Source of the DNA: an uncultured Eubacteriales bacterium
Lineage (GTDB): Bacteria; Bacillota; Clostridia; Oscillospirales; Acutalibacteraceae
NCBI GenBank assembly: GCA_900313125.1
Contig: OMPZ01000123.1
Location: forward strand, 1 to 7,498
DNA length: 7,498 bases
Direction of reading: 5' to 3'
The notes under the pieces were generated by a model. It ran no database searches. It had not been told where the DNA came from and worked only from the letters and a program-made list of their open reading frames with translations. A program made the position numbers and the translations under genes. Shown in pieces: positions 1 to 6,175 of the stretch. Every line of letters starts with the position of its first letter. The stretch's first letter is position 1.

Positions 1-146
1 CCGCCGGAGACCCGCACCCCTCTTCCTTGTCTTGCAAAAATTATCCTCGAAAATCCTTTTAAAGCTTTTAATCAGAGATCAGTATAAAGTTGTATGTGTT
101 TTTTCGCTAAAACAATAATAGAAAAATTGTGAAAAAAGAAAAACTT
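1..146. other. Unassigned 5' edge
   Basis: No gene could be supported here. The first roughly 35 bases are GC-rich and the rest is AT-rich with many A and T runs, typical of a promoter-proximal spacer. Plus frame 1 is open from the edge to TAA at 85-87 (28 codons), but the peptide is proline-rich at its start and not recognisable. It could be the tail of an upstream gene or chance. No hairpin with a T run, tRNA or riboswitch fold was recognised. Confidence 0.4.
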
Positions 147-224
147 CAAAAATTTGTTCGAATATTCTTGACTTTTAAGTGTGATTGTGGTAGGTTATAA
201 GTAACGAGCTCGAACAAATATTCT
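147..224. promoter_or_regulatory. Inverted operator-like arms flanking a promoter (LexA/DinR-like)
   Basis: A 10-bp perfect inverted repeat, ATTTGTTCGA (152-161) and TCGAACAAAT (210-219), extends to 12 of 13 pairs at 149-161/210-222 and brackets the promoter. Each arm sits in a sequence resembling the Bacillus LexA (DinR) box, roughly CGAAC-N4-GTTY. These are CAAAAATTTGTTCG at 147-160 (one imperfect half) and CGAACAAATATTCT at 211-224 (second half ATTCT). GAATATTC at 160-167 is itself palindromic. The position, one box upstream of -35 and one just past the expected start site, suits repression of the downstream pair. LexA binding is inference. Alternatives are another repressor, or recombination sites of an invertible promoter. 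Confidence 0.45.
168..196 (+). promoter_or_regulatory. Putative sigma-A promoter of the two-gene unit
   Basis: TTGACT at 168-173 matches the -35 consensus at five of six positions. After a 17-base spacer, TAGGTT at 191-196 keeps the T, A and final T that matter most in a -10 element. The TATAAG at 196-201 looks better but would be 22 bases from -35. Transcription would start near 203, within a few bases of the right-hand operator-like box and about 48 bases before the first ATG. Confidence 0.5.
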
Positions 225-250
225 AATTTTCGGAGGAAAGCAGTACAACT

Positions 251-502
251 ATGACTTATAAGGACTACAAGAGATGGGCGAGGGAGTATAAGGTGCAGGC
301 TGACGTTTTGGGGGAGAAGATCGAGAAACGCCGTGCAAAGAGATTTTTTGATAGTGCAGAGGAGAGGGAGGATAATGAAAACGCGGTGCAGATGCTGTAC
401 GAGATGCGCCGCGACTGCCTGTGTACATATAAGCTGCTTATGACAAAGGCCGATCAGATCAAGGAGGCGGAAGAAAACGAAAAATACCGTTCGGATAAGT
501 GA
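251..502 (+). CDS. Small highly charged helical protein, function unknown
   Basis: This encodes an 83-residue soluble protein that I do not recognise. It is very rich in Lys, Arg and Glu and lacks a signal peptide or membrane segment. Two long helices look likely, about residues 4-31 and 36-77, giving a helical hairpin or coiled-coil character. Two cysteines sit close together at 56 and 58 in DCLC. The ATG at 251 follows GGAGGA (232-237) with an unusually long gap of 13 bases. No in-frame ATG, GTG or TTG lies between, so this start is kept. It is first in a two-gene unit with the sigma-like protein 22 bases downstream and shares its promoter and terminator. A role as partner or antagonist of that DNA-binding protein is possible from context only. 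An internal AAGGAGG (461-467) lies near its 3' end. Confidence 0.7.
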   Translation: MTYKDYKRWAREYKVQADVLGEKIEKRRAKRFFDSAEEREDNENAVQMLYEMRRDCLCTYKLLMTKADQIKEAEENEKYRSDK

Positions 503-524
503 GGAGATAGAAAAGCTGTGCTCG

Positions 525-764
525 ATGCAGTCGTATCTTGCACAGGACGATAGCTGCGACAACGTGGGCACGATGAAAAGGCTGCTGAAAACCGCCTTTG
601 ACAGCGTGCTGACCGAACGACAAAGAGAGTGTATGTCGATGTATTACTTCGACAGAAAGACCGTTGTGGAGATCGGGGCGGAGCTTGGACTTGACCCGTC
701 TACCGTTTCGCGGCATTTAAAAGCAGGGCGGAGGAATCTTGAAAAGCTCCGCGCACTCGTATAA
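525..764 (+). CDS. Sigma-70 region 4-like helix-turn-helix protein
   Basis: The 79-residue product resembles an isolated sigma factor region 4. Residues 18-44 (MKRLLKTAF...LTERQRECMSMYYF) match the usual helix before the DNA-binding motif, where 'LTERQRE' is typical. The helix-turn-helix spans about 46-72, with VVEIGAELGLDPSTVSRHLK as turn and recognition helix. There is no region 2, so it is unlikely to act as a complete sigma factor. It is better read as a small DNA-binding regulator, as found in many phage and mobile-element regulatory cassettes. The start is uncertain: GAGGAG at 501-506 is 18 bases from the ATG, and the frame is open back to 444 without a standard start codon. ATG 573 (Met17) is a shorter alternative. 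A strong terminator follows directly. Confidence 0.75.
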   Translation: MQSYLAQDDSCDNVGTMKRLLKTAFDSVLTERQRECMSMYYFDRKTVVEIGAELGLDPSTVSRHLKAGRRNLEKLRALV

Positions 765-771
765 ACAACAG

Positions 772-820
772 CCCCCGGACTGCGCTCGATCCGATCTGAG
801 CGCAGTCCGGGGGTTTTGTT
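772..820 (+). terminator. Rho-independent terminator of the two-gene unit
   Basis: A perfect 16-bp stem pairs CCCCCGGACTGCGCTC (772-787) with 798-813 around a 10-base loop and is followed by TTTTGTT (814-820). It begins 7 bases after the TAA of the helix-turn-helix gene and closes the unit. This is one of the strongest hairpins in the window. Confidence 0.93.
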
Positions 821-952
821 GGTCATCTGATTATTTGGTGGGTATAGTGTTTTGTAGTATGCGATAGGTTTATTTCCGGTTTTACGTTGTTTATTATTTT
901 TAGTTTTGCGCTCTGTCGCCGCGCGGCGAAAAAGTCGTGCCCTAAACAACCT
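821..952. other. Convergent spacer with a GC palindrome
   Basis: This is the left part of the spacer between the terminator of the plus-strand unit and that of the exporter operon. Bases 821-905 are T-rich on this strand and show no gene, promoter or repeat that I can support. At 916-929 lies the perfect 14-base palindrome TCGCCGCGCGGCGA. Read on the minus strand it is preceded by CTTTT and not followed by a T run, so it is not an obvious terminator. It shares the TGTCGCCG module with the terminator stem to its right (966-972). Confidence 0.5.
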
Positions 953-1000
953 AAAAACGCGAATTGTCGCCGGGCACTGCCCGGCGCGTAATTGCCCGCG
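953..1000 (-). terminator. Probable terminator of the exporter operon
   Basis: On the minus strand, 17 bases past the permease stop, an extended imperfect hairpin is present. The inner stem is CGCCGGGCA/TGCCCGGCG (968-976 with 978-986). After small asymmetric bulges the outer helices are AATT/AATT (962-965 with 990-993) and CGCG/CGCG (958-961 with 997-1000). It is followed on that strand by TTTTT (957-953). The long stem with bulges plus a five-T run supports intrinsic termination. The adjoining 994-1016 is almost pure G and C with further short palindromes (GCCCGCGGGC at 994-1003). Confidence 0.7.
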
Positions 1001-1016
1001 GGCGCCCGCCCGCCGC

Positions 1017-2267
1017 TTATTCGTAGCGGAGGGCGTCGATGGGGTTGAGGTTGGCGGCTTTGACGGAGGGAACGAGACCGAAGATGATGCCTACGCCCAT
1101 AGAGAAGCCGACCGAGATGGCGATAGAACCGACGCTTATTACCGTGGGCATATCAATGATAATGCCGACAAGCTTCGCAATGCCGATGCCGATGAGTACG
1201 CCTATCACACCGCCGATGCTCGTAAGTACGACGGATTCCGTAAGGAACTGACCGAGTATAACGCGGCGGCGTGCGCCGAGCGCCTTTTTCAGTCCGATCT
1301 CGCGCGTCCTTTCAGTTACCGATACGAGCATGATGTTCATTACGCCGATGCCGCCTACGACGAGCGAAATGCTCGCAATGCCGATAAGAAGTATAGACGT
1401 GATCTTCATTATCTCTTTGAGATAATCGGCGTCTTCGCTGAGCGTGCCCGCCTTGTACTGGAATTTGTCGCTCACGATAGATGCGTTCAATATATCGGAC
1501 GCTGCCGTAGCAGAGGTGATGATGTTGTCGGGATCGGGTATTTTTACAAGCAGCGACTGGATATCGTCGTAGCCCGCAACGTCGCTCCATGAGGTGTAGG
1601 GAACGTATGCGCCCTTGTCCTCCATTCCGATTGTGAGATAGTAGTCGCTGAGACTTTCGATCTCGCTGTAATCGACAAGTTTTGTAACTATGCCGACTAC
1701 CGTGAAAAGCTCGTTGCCAAGCTGTACGCTCTTTCCTACGGCGTCCTCGTTTTTGAAAAGCTGGCCCGCGAGAGAATCTGTGAGTATGATAACGTTGCTG
1801 CGGTTATCGTAGTCTCGCTGTGTGAAAAGTCTGCCTGAGGTAAGCGTGCGCCCGGAAAGCGGAAAGTAGTCAAGATCAACGCCGTAGCCCGAGCAGTAGT
1901 TCGTTTTGTCAAGATACTTTACGTCAAGACCGTACTCGTTGCAGTAGAACGCAGCGGCAGCCTCGATGCCGTCAACGGAGAGCACATCTTGAATGGTCTC
2001 TTCGGAAATGGTGGTTATCCCCGGGATAGAGCCGCCTTCCGAGGCGCTGTAGGGTGAGTATTGCTCGTCGCGGCTGTAAAGGCTTATCTTGACCGTGTTT
2101 GTGCTGTCGCCGATCATCTCGTTCTTTAGCTGGGCGCTAGCGCCGCCGATGATCGACACGATTATGATGATCGCAGCGATACCGATGATGATACCGAGCA
2201 TTGTAAGCGCGGAGCGCATTTTGTGTGAGCGGATTCCCCGGAAGGAAAGCATTATATTTTCAAACAT
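1017..2267 (-). CDS. MacB/YknZ-type ABC exporter permease (FtsX family)
   Basis: This 416-residue inner-membrane permease has the MacB layout. Transmembrane segment 1 spans about 20-42, followed by an extracytoplasmic MacB_PCD-like domain at about 45-285. Three more transmembrane segments lie near 291-313, 343-370 and 376-400. The FtsX signature is clear: GGIGVMNIMLVSVTERTREI (306-325) followed by GLKKALGA is the cytoplasmic coupling segment that meets the ATPase. The C-terminus NPIDALRYE is the usual family ending. MacB-type proteins work by mechanotransmission, driving substrates from the outer face through the adaptor. The ATG at 2267 has GAGGTG six bases upstream (2279-2274) and lies 18 bases after adaptor B, so it is the last gene of the operon. 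Cys109 and Cys125 in the outer domain could form a disulfide. Substrate is unknown; peptides, lipids or antibiotics are possible. Confidence 0.92.
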   Translation of the reverse strand: MFENIMLSFRGIRSHKMRSALTMLGIIIGIAAIIIIVSIIGGASAQLKNEMIGDSTNTVKISLYSRDEQYSPYSASEGGSIPGITTISEETIQDVLSVDGIEAAAAFYCNEYGLDVKYLDKTNYCSGYGVDLDYFPLSGRTLTSGRLFTQRDYDNRSNVIILTDSLAGQLFKNEDAVGKSVQLGNELFTVVGIVTKLVDYSEIESLSDYYLTIGMEDKGAYVPYTSWSDVAGYDDIQSLLVKIPDPDNIITSATAASDILNASIVSDKFQYKAGTLSEDADYLKEIMKITSILLIGIASISLVVGGIGVMNIMLVSVTERTREIGLKKALGARRRVILGQFLTESVVLTSIGGVIGVLIGIGIAKLVGIIIDMPTVISVGSIAISVGFSMGVGIIFGLVPSVKAANLNPIDALRYE

Positions 2268-2285
2268 TCATCGCACCTCGCTTAA

Positions 2286-4010
2286 TTAGTATAATAATCC
2301 AAAGTTGTAGTACATCTCTTCAAATGTTGCATCGACCGTGGGCGCGCCCTCGACCGCCTTGCCGTAGGGGAAAGCGATCCTGTCTTCGGCGGTGAGCCCG
2401 TCAACGATCTGCATCATTTCGTACTGTATATTTCCAATCGTTACATAACGCTTTTCAAGAACGTTGTCATCGTTTGCTGCCATGACGTAGTATCTGCCGC
2501 CTTCGCTGCGAACGAGAGCGGACGAGAAGTAGAACGTCTTGTCCTTGTCAAATTCCTGCGGCTTCGAGATCTGTACCTCGCCGTCCTCGCTGAGCTCGAT
2601 GGTGTCACTAAGCGTTACGGTGAATTTGTACTGCGATTCCATTCCGCCTGCCGCGGAATCCTCAAGACTGCCCTGCGCGGCAGGCTCGTCGCTGATATCG
2701 GTGACAGTACCGGAGATCTCTGCGCCTGTCTCGTAGTTTTTGATCTTAACCGTGTCGTTCAAGGCGATGTTTCCGAGAGAAAATTCACCGATATCAGCGG
2801 TCACGCTCATGCCGTTATCGTTTGTCACCGTGATGTACGCTCCGCTGTCGGAAAGATGATAGATGTCCTTTGCGACGAACGTTACGGTACCGTCGATAGG
2901 CGAGACCTCGCCGCCTGTCTGTGCGCGGTATCTCATGGTTTTTGCATTCAGCTCCGCCTGCTTCTTTTGAAGGTTAAGCGTTTCCTTCTGCTTTTGTCTC
3001 TCGGAGATCATGTCCTTGAGCTGCTGGCGGGAGTACATATAGTTGTCGTTGAGCGAAAGCTCGTAGGGAGCCTGATCGGTGTCGGTCGTCTCGTCGATCT
3101 GGGGCATCTCCGCCGGCATTTCAAAGCCCTCGGGAAGAGTGAACTCCGTGCCGCCGCCCTGCGAGGGCGCGCTCGCCGTGACGAACGTCGCAAAATCGAA
3201 CTTGCTGCCGGAGAAGGAGATCATGCCGTCGGGGGTGATCGTCACGCCGTCGCTTACCGGGAAGTCGGAAACATCGCTGCCGATCTTGCTGCTGTCGATC
3301 ACACGCGCGAAAAGCTGCGCGTCGTCCTCGCTGCAAACGTAGAACGCGGCGAACATCGGCTCGGGCGCTTCGGAGAACGCTTTGATGAGATCCTTTGAAA
3401 CGACCGTGTTAACGCCTGCCATGTAGATCAGCGGATCCTCCTGCGTGCCTGAGCCTGCAAGCGGCATCGTCTTTTCGGTGATGACCGCGTCGAACTTCGA
3501 GCGCGGCTTGTCGGGCGTTTCTTTTTTGTCGTCGCTGTCTGTCTCCGGCTCACTTTGCTCTTCTTCCTCGTTGTCGTCGGATTGGGGCGCGTTTTCACTC
3601 GGCTGGAGACGCGTGAGAACGTCGATCTCGTTTTCGATTATCGTGATCTCGTTGGTGATCGTCTTTACTTGAAGCTCCGCGTCCTGCACGCTGTCCTCGA
3701 GCGAGTGGGTGTCGTAGGAGATGAGCACGTCGCCCTTTTTGACTGTGTCGCCCTTCTTTACGTTGATCTTATCGAGCTTTAGCTCGGGGTCGAGCTTAAC
3801 GTTGACAAGGCTGCCCTTTTGCAGCTTGCCGTAGTATGTCTCGCCCGACATATCTGCCATATAAGATGAAAATTCTGCGTTTGCAGACTCTACGGTCGCG
3901 ACCTTGACGTATTTTTTCGATTCGCGTACCTTTACGCCTGCGAATATACCGCCTCCCACGGCGATAAGAAGCAGCGGTATGACAACGTATCTTGCTTTGA
4001 ATTTACCCAT
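2286..4010 (-). CDS. Efflux adaptor B (HlyD/MacA-like) with large hairpin insertion
   Basis: Starting at ATG 4010 the protein has 574 residues. This start is preferred over one 37 codons upstream because GGAGGT lies about seven bases before it and it overlaps the ATPase stop by 8 bases (ATGGGTAA), typical of translational coupling. Residues 7-27 form an N-terminal membrane anchor. The first lipoyl half is about 76-104 (INVKKGDTVKKGDVLISYD) and a first hairpin helix about 105-135. A large insertion follows at 137-318: an acidic low-complexity stretch (137-170), then a folded-looking region (171-310) beginning SKFDAVITEKTMPLAGSGTQ. The second helix is 327-362, the second lipoyl half 365-385 (GGEVSPIDGTVTFVAKDI), and beta-barrel and membrane-proximal domains run to the end. 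Ordinary MacA/YknX-type adaptors are roughly 350-420 residues, so the insertion explains the extra length. Its role is unknown; substrate or partner binding is an inference. Confidence 0.88.
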   Translation of the reverse strand: MGKFKARYVVIPLLLIAVGGGIFAGVKVRESKKYVKVATVESANAEFSSYMADMSGETYYGKLQKGSLVNVKLDPELKLDKINVKKGDTVKKGDVLISYDTHSLEDSVQDAELQVKTITNEITIIENEIDVLTRLQPSENAPQSDDNEEEEQSEPETDSDDKKETPDKPRSKFDAVITEKTMPLAGSGTQEDPLIYMAGVNTVVSKDLIKAFSEAPEPMFAAFYVCSEDDAQLFARVIDSSKIGSDVSDFPVSDGVTITPDGMISFSGSKFDFATFVTASAPSQGGGTEFTLPEGFEMPAEMPQIDETTDTDQAPYELSLNDNYMYSRQQLKDMISERQKQKETLNLQKKQAELNAKTMRYRAQTGGEVSPIDGTVTFVAKDIYHLSDSGAYITVTNDNGMSVTADIGEFSLGNIALNDTVKIKNYETGAEISGTVTDISDEPAAQGSLEDSAAGGMESQYKFTVTLSDTIELSEDGEVQISKPQEFDKDKTFYFSSALVRSEGGRYYVMAANDDNVLEKRYVTIGNIQYEMMQIVDGLTAEDRIAFPYGKAVEGAPTVDATFEEMYYNFGLLY

Positions 4011-4788
4011 TATCGTTACCTCCCTGCTGCTGTGTTTCTGTTTTTTCAAGCGTGAGCTTTTTCGCGCTTGCTGTGTTTGCCTGACGGCTGCGCTGCGCTT
4101 GACCGCGCTCGTTGTACTCACCGAGAGACATAAGCTCGCCGTCGTAGATAACGACGATCTTGTCGGCGCAGTCGGCTACCGACTTTTCGTGAGTTATCAT
4201 CACGATCGTAACGCCCTCGGAGTTGAGCGTTGAGAAAAGCTCCATTACCTGGTCGCCGGAGCGTGAGTCGAGCGCGCCCGTAGGTTCGTCGGCAAGGAGT
4301 ATCTTCGGTGTGTTTACGATAGCTCTTGCGATGGCTACACGCTGCTTCTGACCGCCCGAAAGCTGGGTGGGGTAAAACTTCATTCTGTCGGCAAGACCGA
4401 CCTTCTCGAGCGCGGCTGTGGCGATCTCGCGGCGCTTTCTTTTCTTCACGCCTGCGTAAAGCAGCGGCAGCTCGACGTTTGCGAGCGCCGTCTCGCGTGG
4501 CATGAGATTGAAGTTCTGGAAAACGAAGCCGATGCCCTTGTTGCGTATAGAGGAAAGGGAGTGGTCGTTCTGGTCGGCAATGTTTATGCCGTCGAAGAGG
4601 TATGTGCCGCTAGTCGGCTTGTCAAGTAGACCGATGATGTTCATCAGCGTCGATTTGCCCGAGCCGGAAGGACCCATTATCGAAAGGTAGTCGCCCTCTT
4701 TGACCTGAAGGTCGATGTTCTTGAGGACGGGCACCTCCATATCGCCTGCCTGATAATTCTTGTAAATGCCTTTTAAGTCAAGGATCAT
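4003..4788 (-). CDS. ABC transporter ATPase, MacB/LolD type
   Basis: This 261-residue cytoplasmic nucleotide-binding protein powers the exporter. All motifs are intact: Walker A GPSGSGKST (39-47), Q-loop Gln91 in VFQNFNLMP, signature LSGGQKQR (143-150), Walker B ILLADEP (163-169) with catalytic Glu168, D-loop ALDS, and H-loop His200 in MITHE. The NFNLMP and DEPTGALDS wording is typical of the LolD/MacB/FtsE group. After about residue 226 it has a polar, basic and Gln-rich tail ending QQQGGNDNG, longer than in many relatives. AAGGAGG (4803-4797) overlaps the stop of adaptor A and sits eight bases before the ATG, and the 3' end overlaps adaptor B. This points to a tightly coupled operon. Confidence 0.95.
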   Translation of the reverse strand: MILDLKGIYKNYQAGDMEVPVLKNIDLQVKEGDYLSIMGPSGSGKSTLMNIIGLLDKPTSGTYLFDGINIADQNDHSLSSIRNKGIGFVFQNFNLMPRETALANVELPLLYAGVKKRKRREIATAALEKVGLADRMKFYPTQLSGGQKQRVAIARAIVNTPKILLADEPTGALDSRSGDQVMELFSTLNSEGVTIVMITHEKSVADCADKIVVIYDGELMSLGEYNERGQAQRSRQANTASAKKLTLEKTETQQQGGNDNG

Positions 4789-4801
4789 ATTTTCGCCCTC
4801 C

Positions 4802-6016
4802 TTAACCTAAATCTGCAAGGTCGTCTTCGGGTATTGCCATATCGTCAGCGGGGATCGACATATCGTCTGCCGGGATCCCGAGATCCTCAAAGCCGTGAGC
4901 TGTCTCCATGCCTTCAAAGAAACGTTCCTCGGGGAACGCGATGTAGTCGCTGTCGGAAAGCCCGGATACGATCTCGTAGCGGTACAGCTCTTCGTCATAC
5001 TCGCCGAGCTCAACGCTCTGCTTTTTGAGTGCGCCGTTTTCCTCGATCCATACATAAGGAGCGGTGTCGAGGTCGGCGATGAAAAACTCGTCTATCCACA
5101 GACCGTCGTCTGCTTCTGCATTGTCGGAGCCTACGGCTTCTTCGACCGTAACGTGCTGACCGATGAGCAGACCCTCTGTTGTGTCGAGAGAGATGTAAAC
5201 TGGGTACTTAGTTGTTGTGTCGAGACCCATCACGTTGTTGCTTGTGATCGGTTTCGCGGTGTCGATCGAAACGACCTTGCCGCTCCATGTGAGGCTTTCG
5301 TCCGTTCTTGAGCGGATCGTTATTTCCTCGTCTACGAAGAACTCGGAGATGTGCTCCTCGCTGATGCTTGCCTTTACACGGAAATCACCCGATGATGTGA
5401 TGGTTATGTACGCTTCCGCGGTAGGATCGTCAACGGTGCGGATCTTGCCGTCTACCGACGATTTTACGACGGAGTTCTTTATGGAGTTCTCAAGCTTTTT
5501 GATAGTCTTGTCGAGCGAGTTGAGACTGTACTCGGCTTTTTTCAGATTGAGCTTGTTCGCTTCGATCTGGTTCTCAAGCGAGAGACGCTGGTTTTTCGTG
5601 GCTGTTTTCTGCTCCTTTTCGAGCGTTGCGATCTGGTCGTTGTACGACTTTATCTCGGACTGAGCCTGCTCGCGGTCAAGCTTTGCCTGGTCAAGCTGGA
5701 ACTGCATTTCTTCAACGTTGTACTCGAAGAGCTTGTCGCCCTTTTTGACGTCGTCGCCTTCCTTTACGAACACGTCCTTGATCTTCTTTTCGGCGTCGGT
5801 ATCAACGGAGATGACCTCCTGCGATTCGATCACCGCGCTGTAACGGTTATTGAGAAACGGTGTGCCGCCGCCTTGTCCGCCTACCGGCGAGACGTAAGCG
5901 ACGTTGTCGTTAAAGCTGCCGCCGCCCGTTATCATGGGCATCAGAAAAAACCAGCCTGCTGCGAGCACAGCGGCTATCACGACGATGATAATGATTACCT
6001 TGAATACCTTCTTCAT
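4802..6016 (-). CDS. Efflux adaptor A (HlyD/MacA/YknX-like)
   Basis: This 404-residue membrane-anchored adaptor is first in the operon. ATG 6016 is chosen because GGAGG lies seven bases upstream and because the in-frame start 25 codons earlier (6091) would lie upstream of the promoter. Residues 6-28 form the membrane anchor, followed by a Gly-rich linker. The first lipoyl half is about 66-100 (VFVKEGDDVKKGDKLFEYN), a long coiled-coil hairpin is about 101-182, and the second lipoyl half is about 183-205 (VVKSSVDGKIRTVDD). The beta-barrel spans about 211-293 and the membrane-proximal domain about 305-372, with an ending (DYIAFPEERFFEGM) that resembles adaptor B (DRIAFPYGKAVEG). The acidic tail holds three copies of a seven-residue repeat (IPADDMS, IPADDMA, IPEDDLA). 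No TolC-like gene is present, as expected for a cell with a single membrane. Confidence 0.92.
   Translation of the reverse strand: MKKVFKVIIIIVVIAAVLAAGWFFLMPMITGGGSFNDNVAYVSPVGGQGGGTPFLNNRYSAVIESQEVISVDTDAEKKIKDVFVKEGDDVKKGDKLFEYNVEEMQFQLDQAKLDREQAQSEIKSYNDQIATLEKEQKTATKNQRLSLENQIEANKLNLKKAEYSLNSLDKTIKKLENSIKNSVVKSSVDGKIRTVDDPTAEAYITITSSGDFRVKASISEEHISEFFVDEEITIRSRTDESLTWSGKVVSIDTAKPITSNNVMGLDTTTKYPVYISLDTTEGLLIGQHVTVEEAVGSDNAEADDGLWIDEFFIADLDTAPYVWIEENGALKKQSVELGEYDEELYRYEIVSGLSDSDYIAFPEERFFEGMETAHGFEDLGIPADDMSIPADDMAIPEDDLADLG
4814..4876 (-). repeat. Three 21-bp tandem repeats in the adaptor A tail
   Basis: Three consecutive 21-base units (4876-4856, 4855-4835, 4834-4814) encode IPADDMS, IPADDMA and IPEDDLA. 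The first two units differ at only a few bases and the third is more diverged. Together they form most of the acidic C-terminal tail. In-frame units of this kind can expand or contract by slippage without breaking the protein. Confidence 0.85.
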
Positions 6017-6056
6017 ACTGTTTCCTCCATAGATATGTTCTATTTGGCGTAATACA

Positions 6057-6085
6057 ATTATACACTGGCGGAATATGGCTGTCAA
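6057..6085 (-). promoter_or_regulatory. Consensus sigma-A promoter of the exporter operon
   Basis: Read on the minus strand, TTGACA (6085-6080), a 17-base spacer and TATAAT (6062-6057) match the sigma-A consensus perfectly. Upstream of -35 is a strongly AT-rich stretch (about 6091-6125) that could act as an UP element. Transcription should start near 6050, leaving a leader of about 34 bases that carries the GGAGG site. Such a promoter suggests strong expression unless a repressor acts. No clear operator palindrome was seen. Confidence 0.92.
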
Positions 6086-6175
6086 TAGCAATTTCTAAAT
6101 TTGTTTTATTAAATTTTAAAAATGGGTAAAGTCATACGCTCTGCTGTAATTATTTTTTGAGTGCGGTATTAATGA

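Noticed and set aside
488..525. Programmed +1 frameshift fusing the two small genes
   Set aside because: Frames would allow it, but no known slippery context is visible at the AAG TGA junction; kept only as an alternative for the uncertain start.
146..571. Minus-strand open frame of 141 codons with hydrophobic stretches
   Set aside because: It runs across the operator/promoter region and antisense to the small charged gene; hydrophobicity is what an antisense of a Lys/Glu-rich gene produces.
772..1000. CRISPR-like or attachment-site repeats among the hairpins
   Set aside because: The palindromes differ in sequence and spacing and have no regular spacers; the two outer ones are explained as terminators.
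906..1592. Long plus-strand open frame of 228 codons
   Set aside because: It lies antisense to the well-supported permease, its translation is rich in Arg, Asp, Ala and Tyr like a shadow frame, and it begins inside the GC palindrome region without a ribosome site.
2856..3398. Plus-strand open frame of 180 codons opposite adaptor B
   Set aside because: Antisense to a clear adaptor gene, Arg/Val/Leu/Ala-rich shadow composition, no ribosome site or recognisable domain.
4011..4121. N-terminal extension of adaptor B upstream of ATG 4010
   Set aside because: It would put a basic Gln/Ser/Lys-rich stretch before the membrane anchor and overlap the ATPase gene by more than 100 bases, while ATG 4010 has a strong ribosome site.
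6017..6091. N-terminal extension of adaptor A upstream of ATG 6016
   Set aside because: The extra codons span the consensus promoter, and ATG 6016 has GGAGG at ideal spacing followed directly by a membrane anchor.
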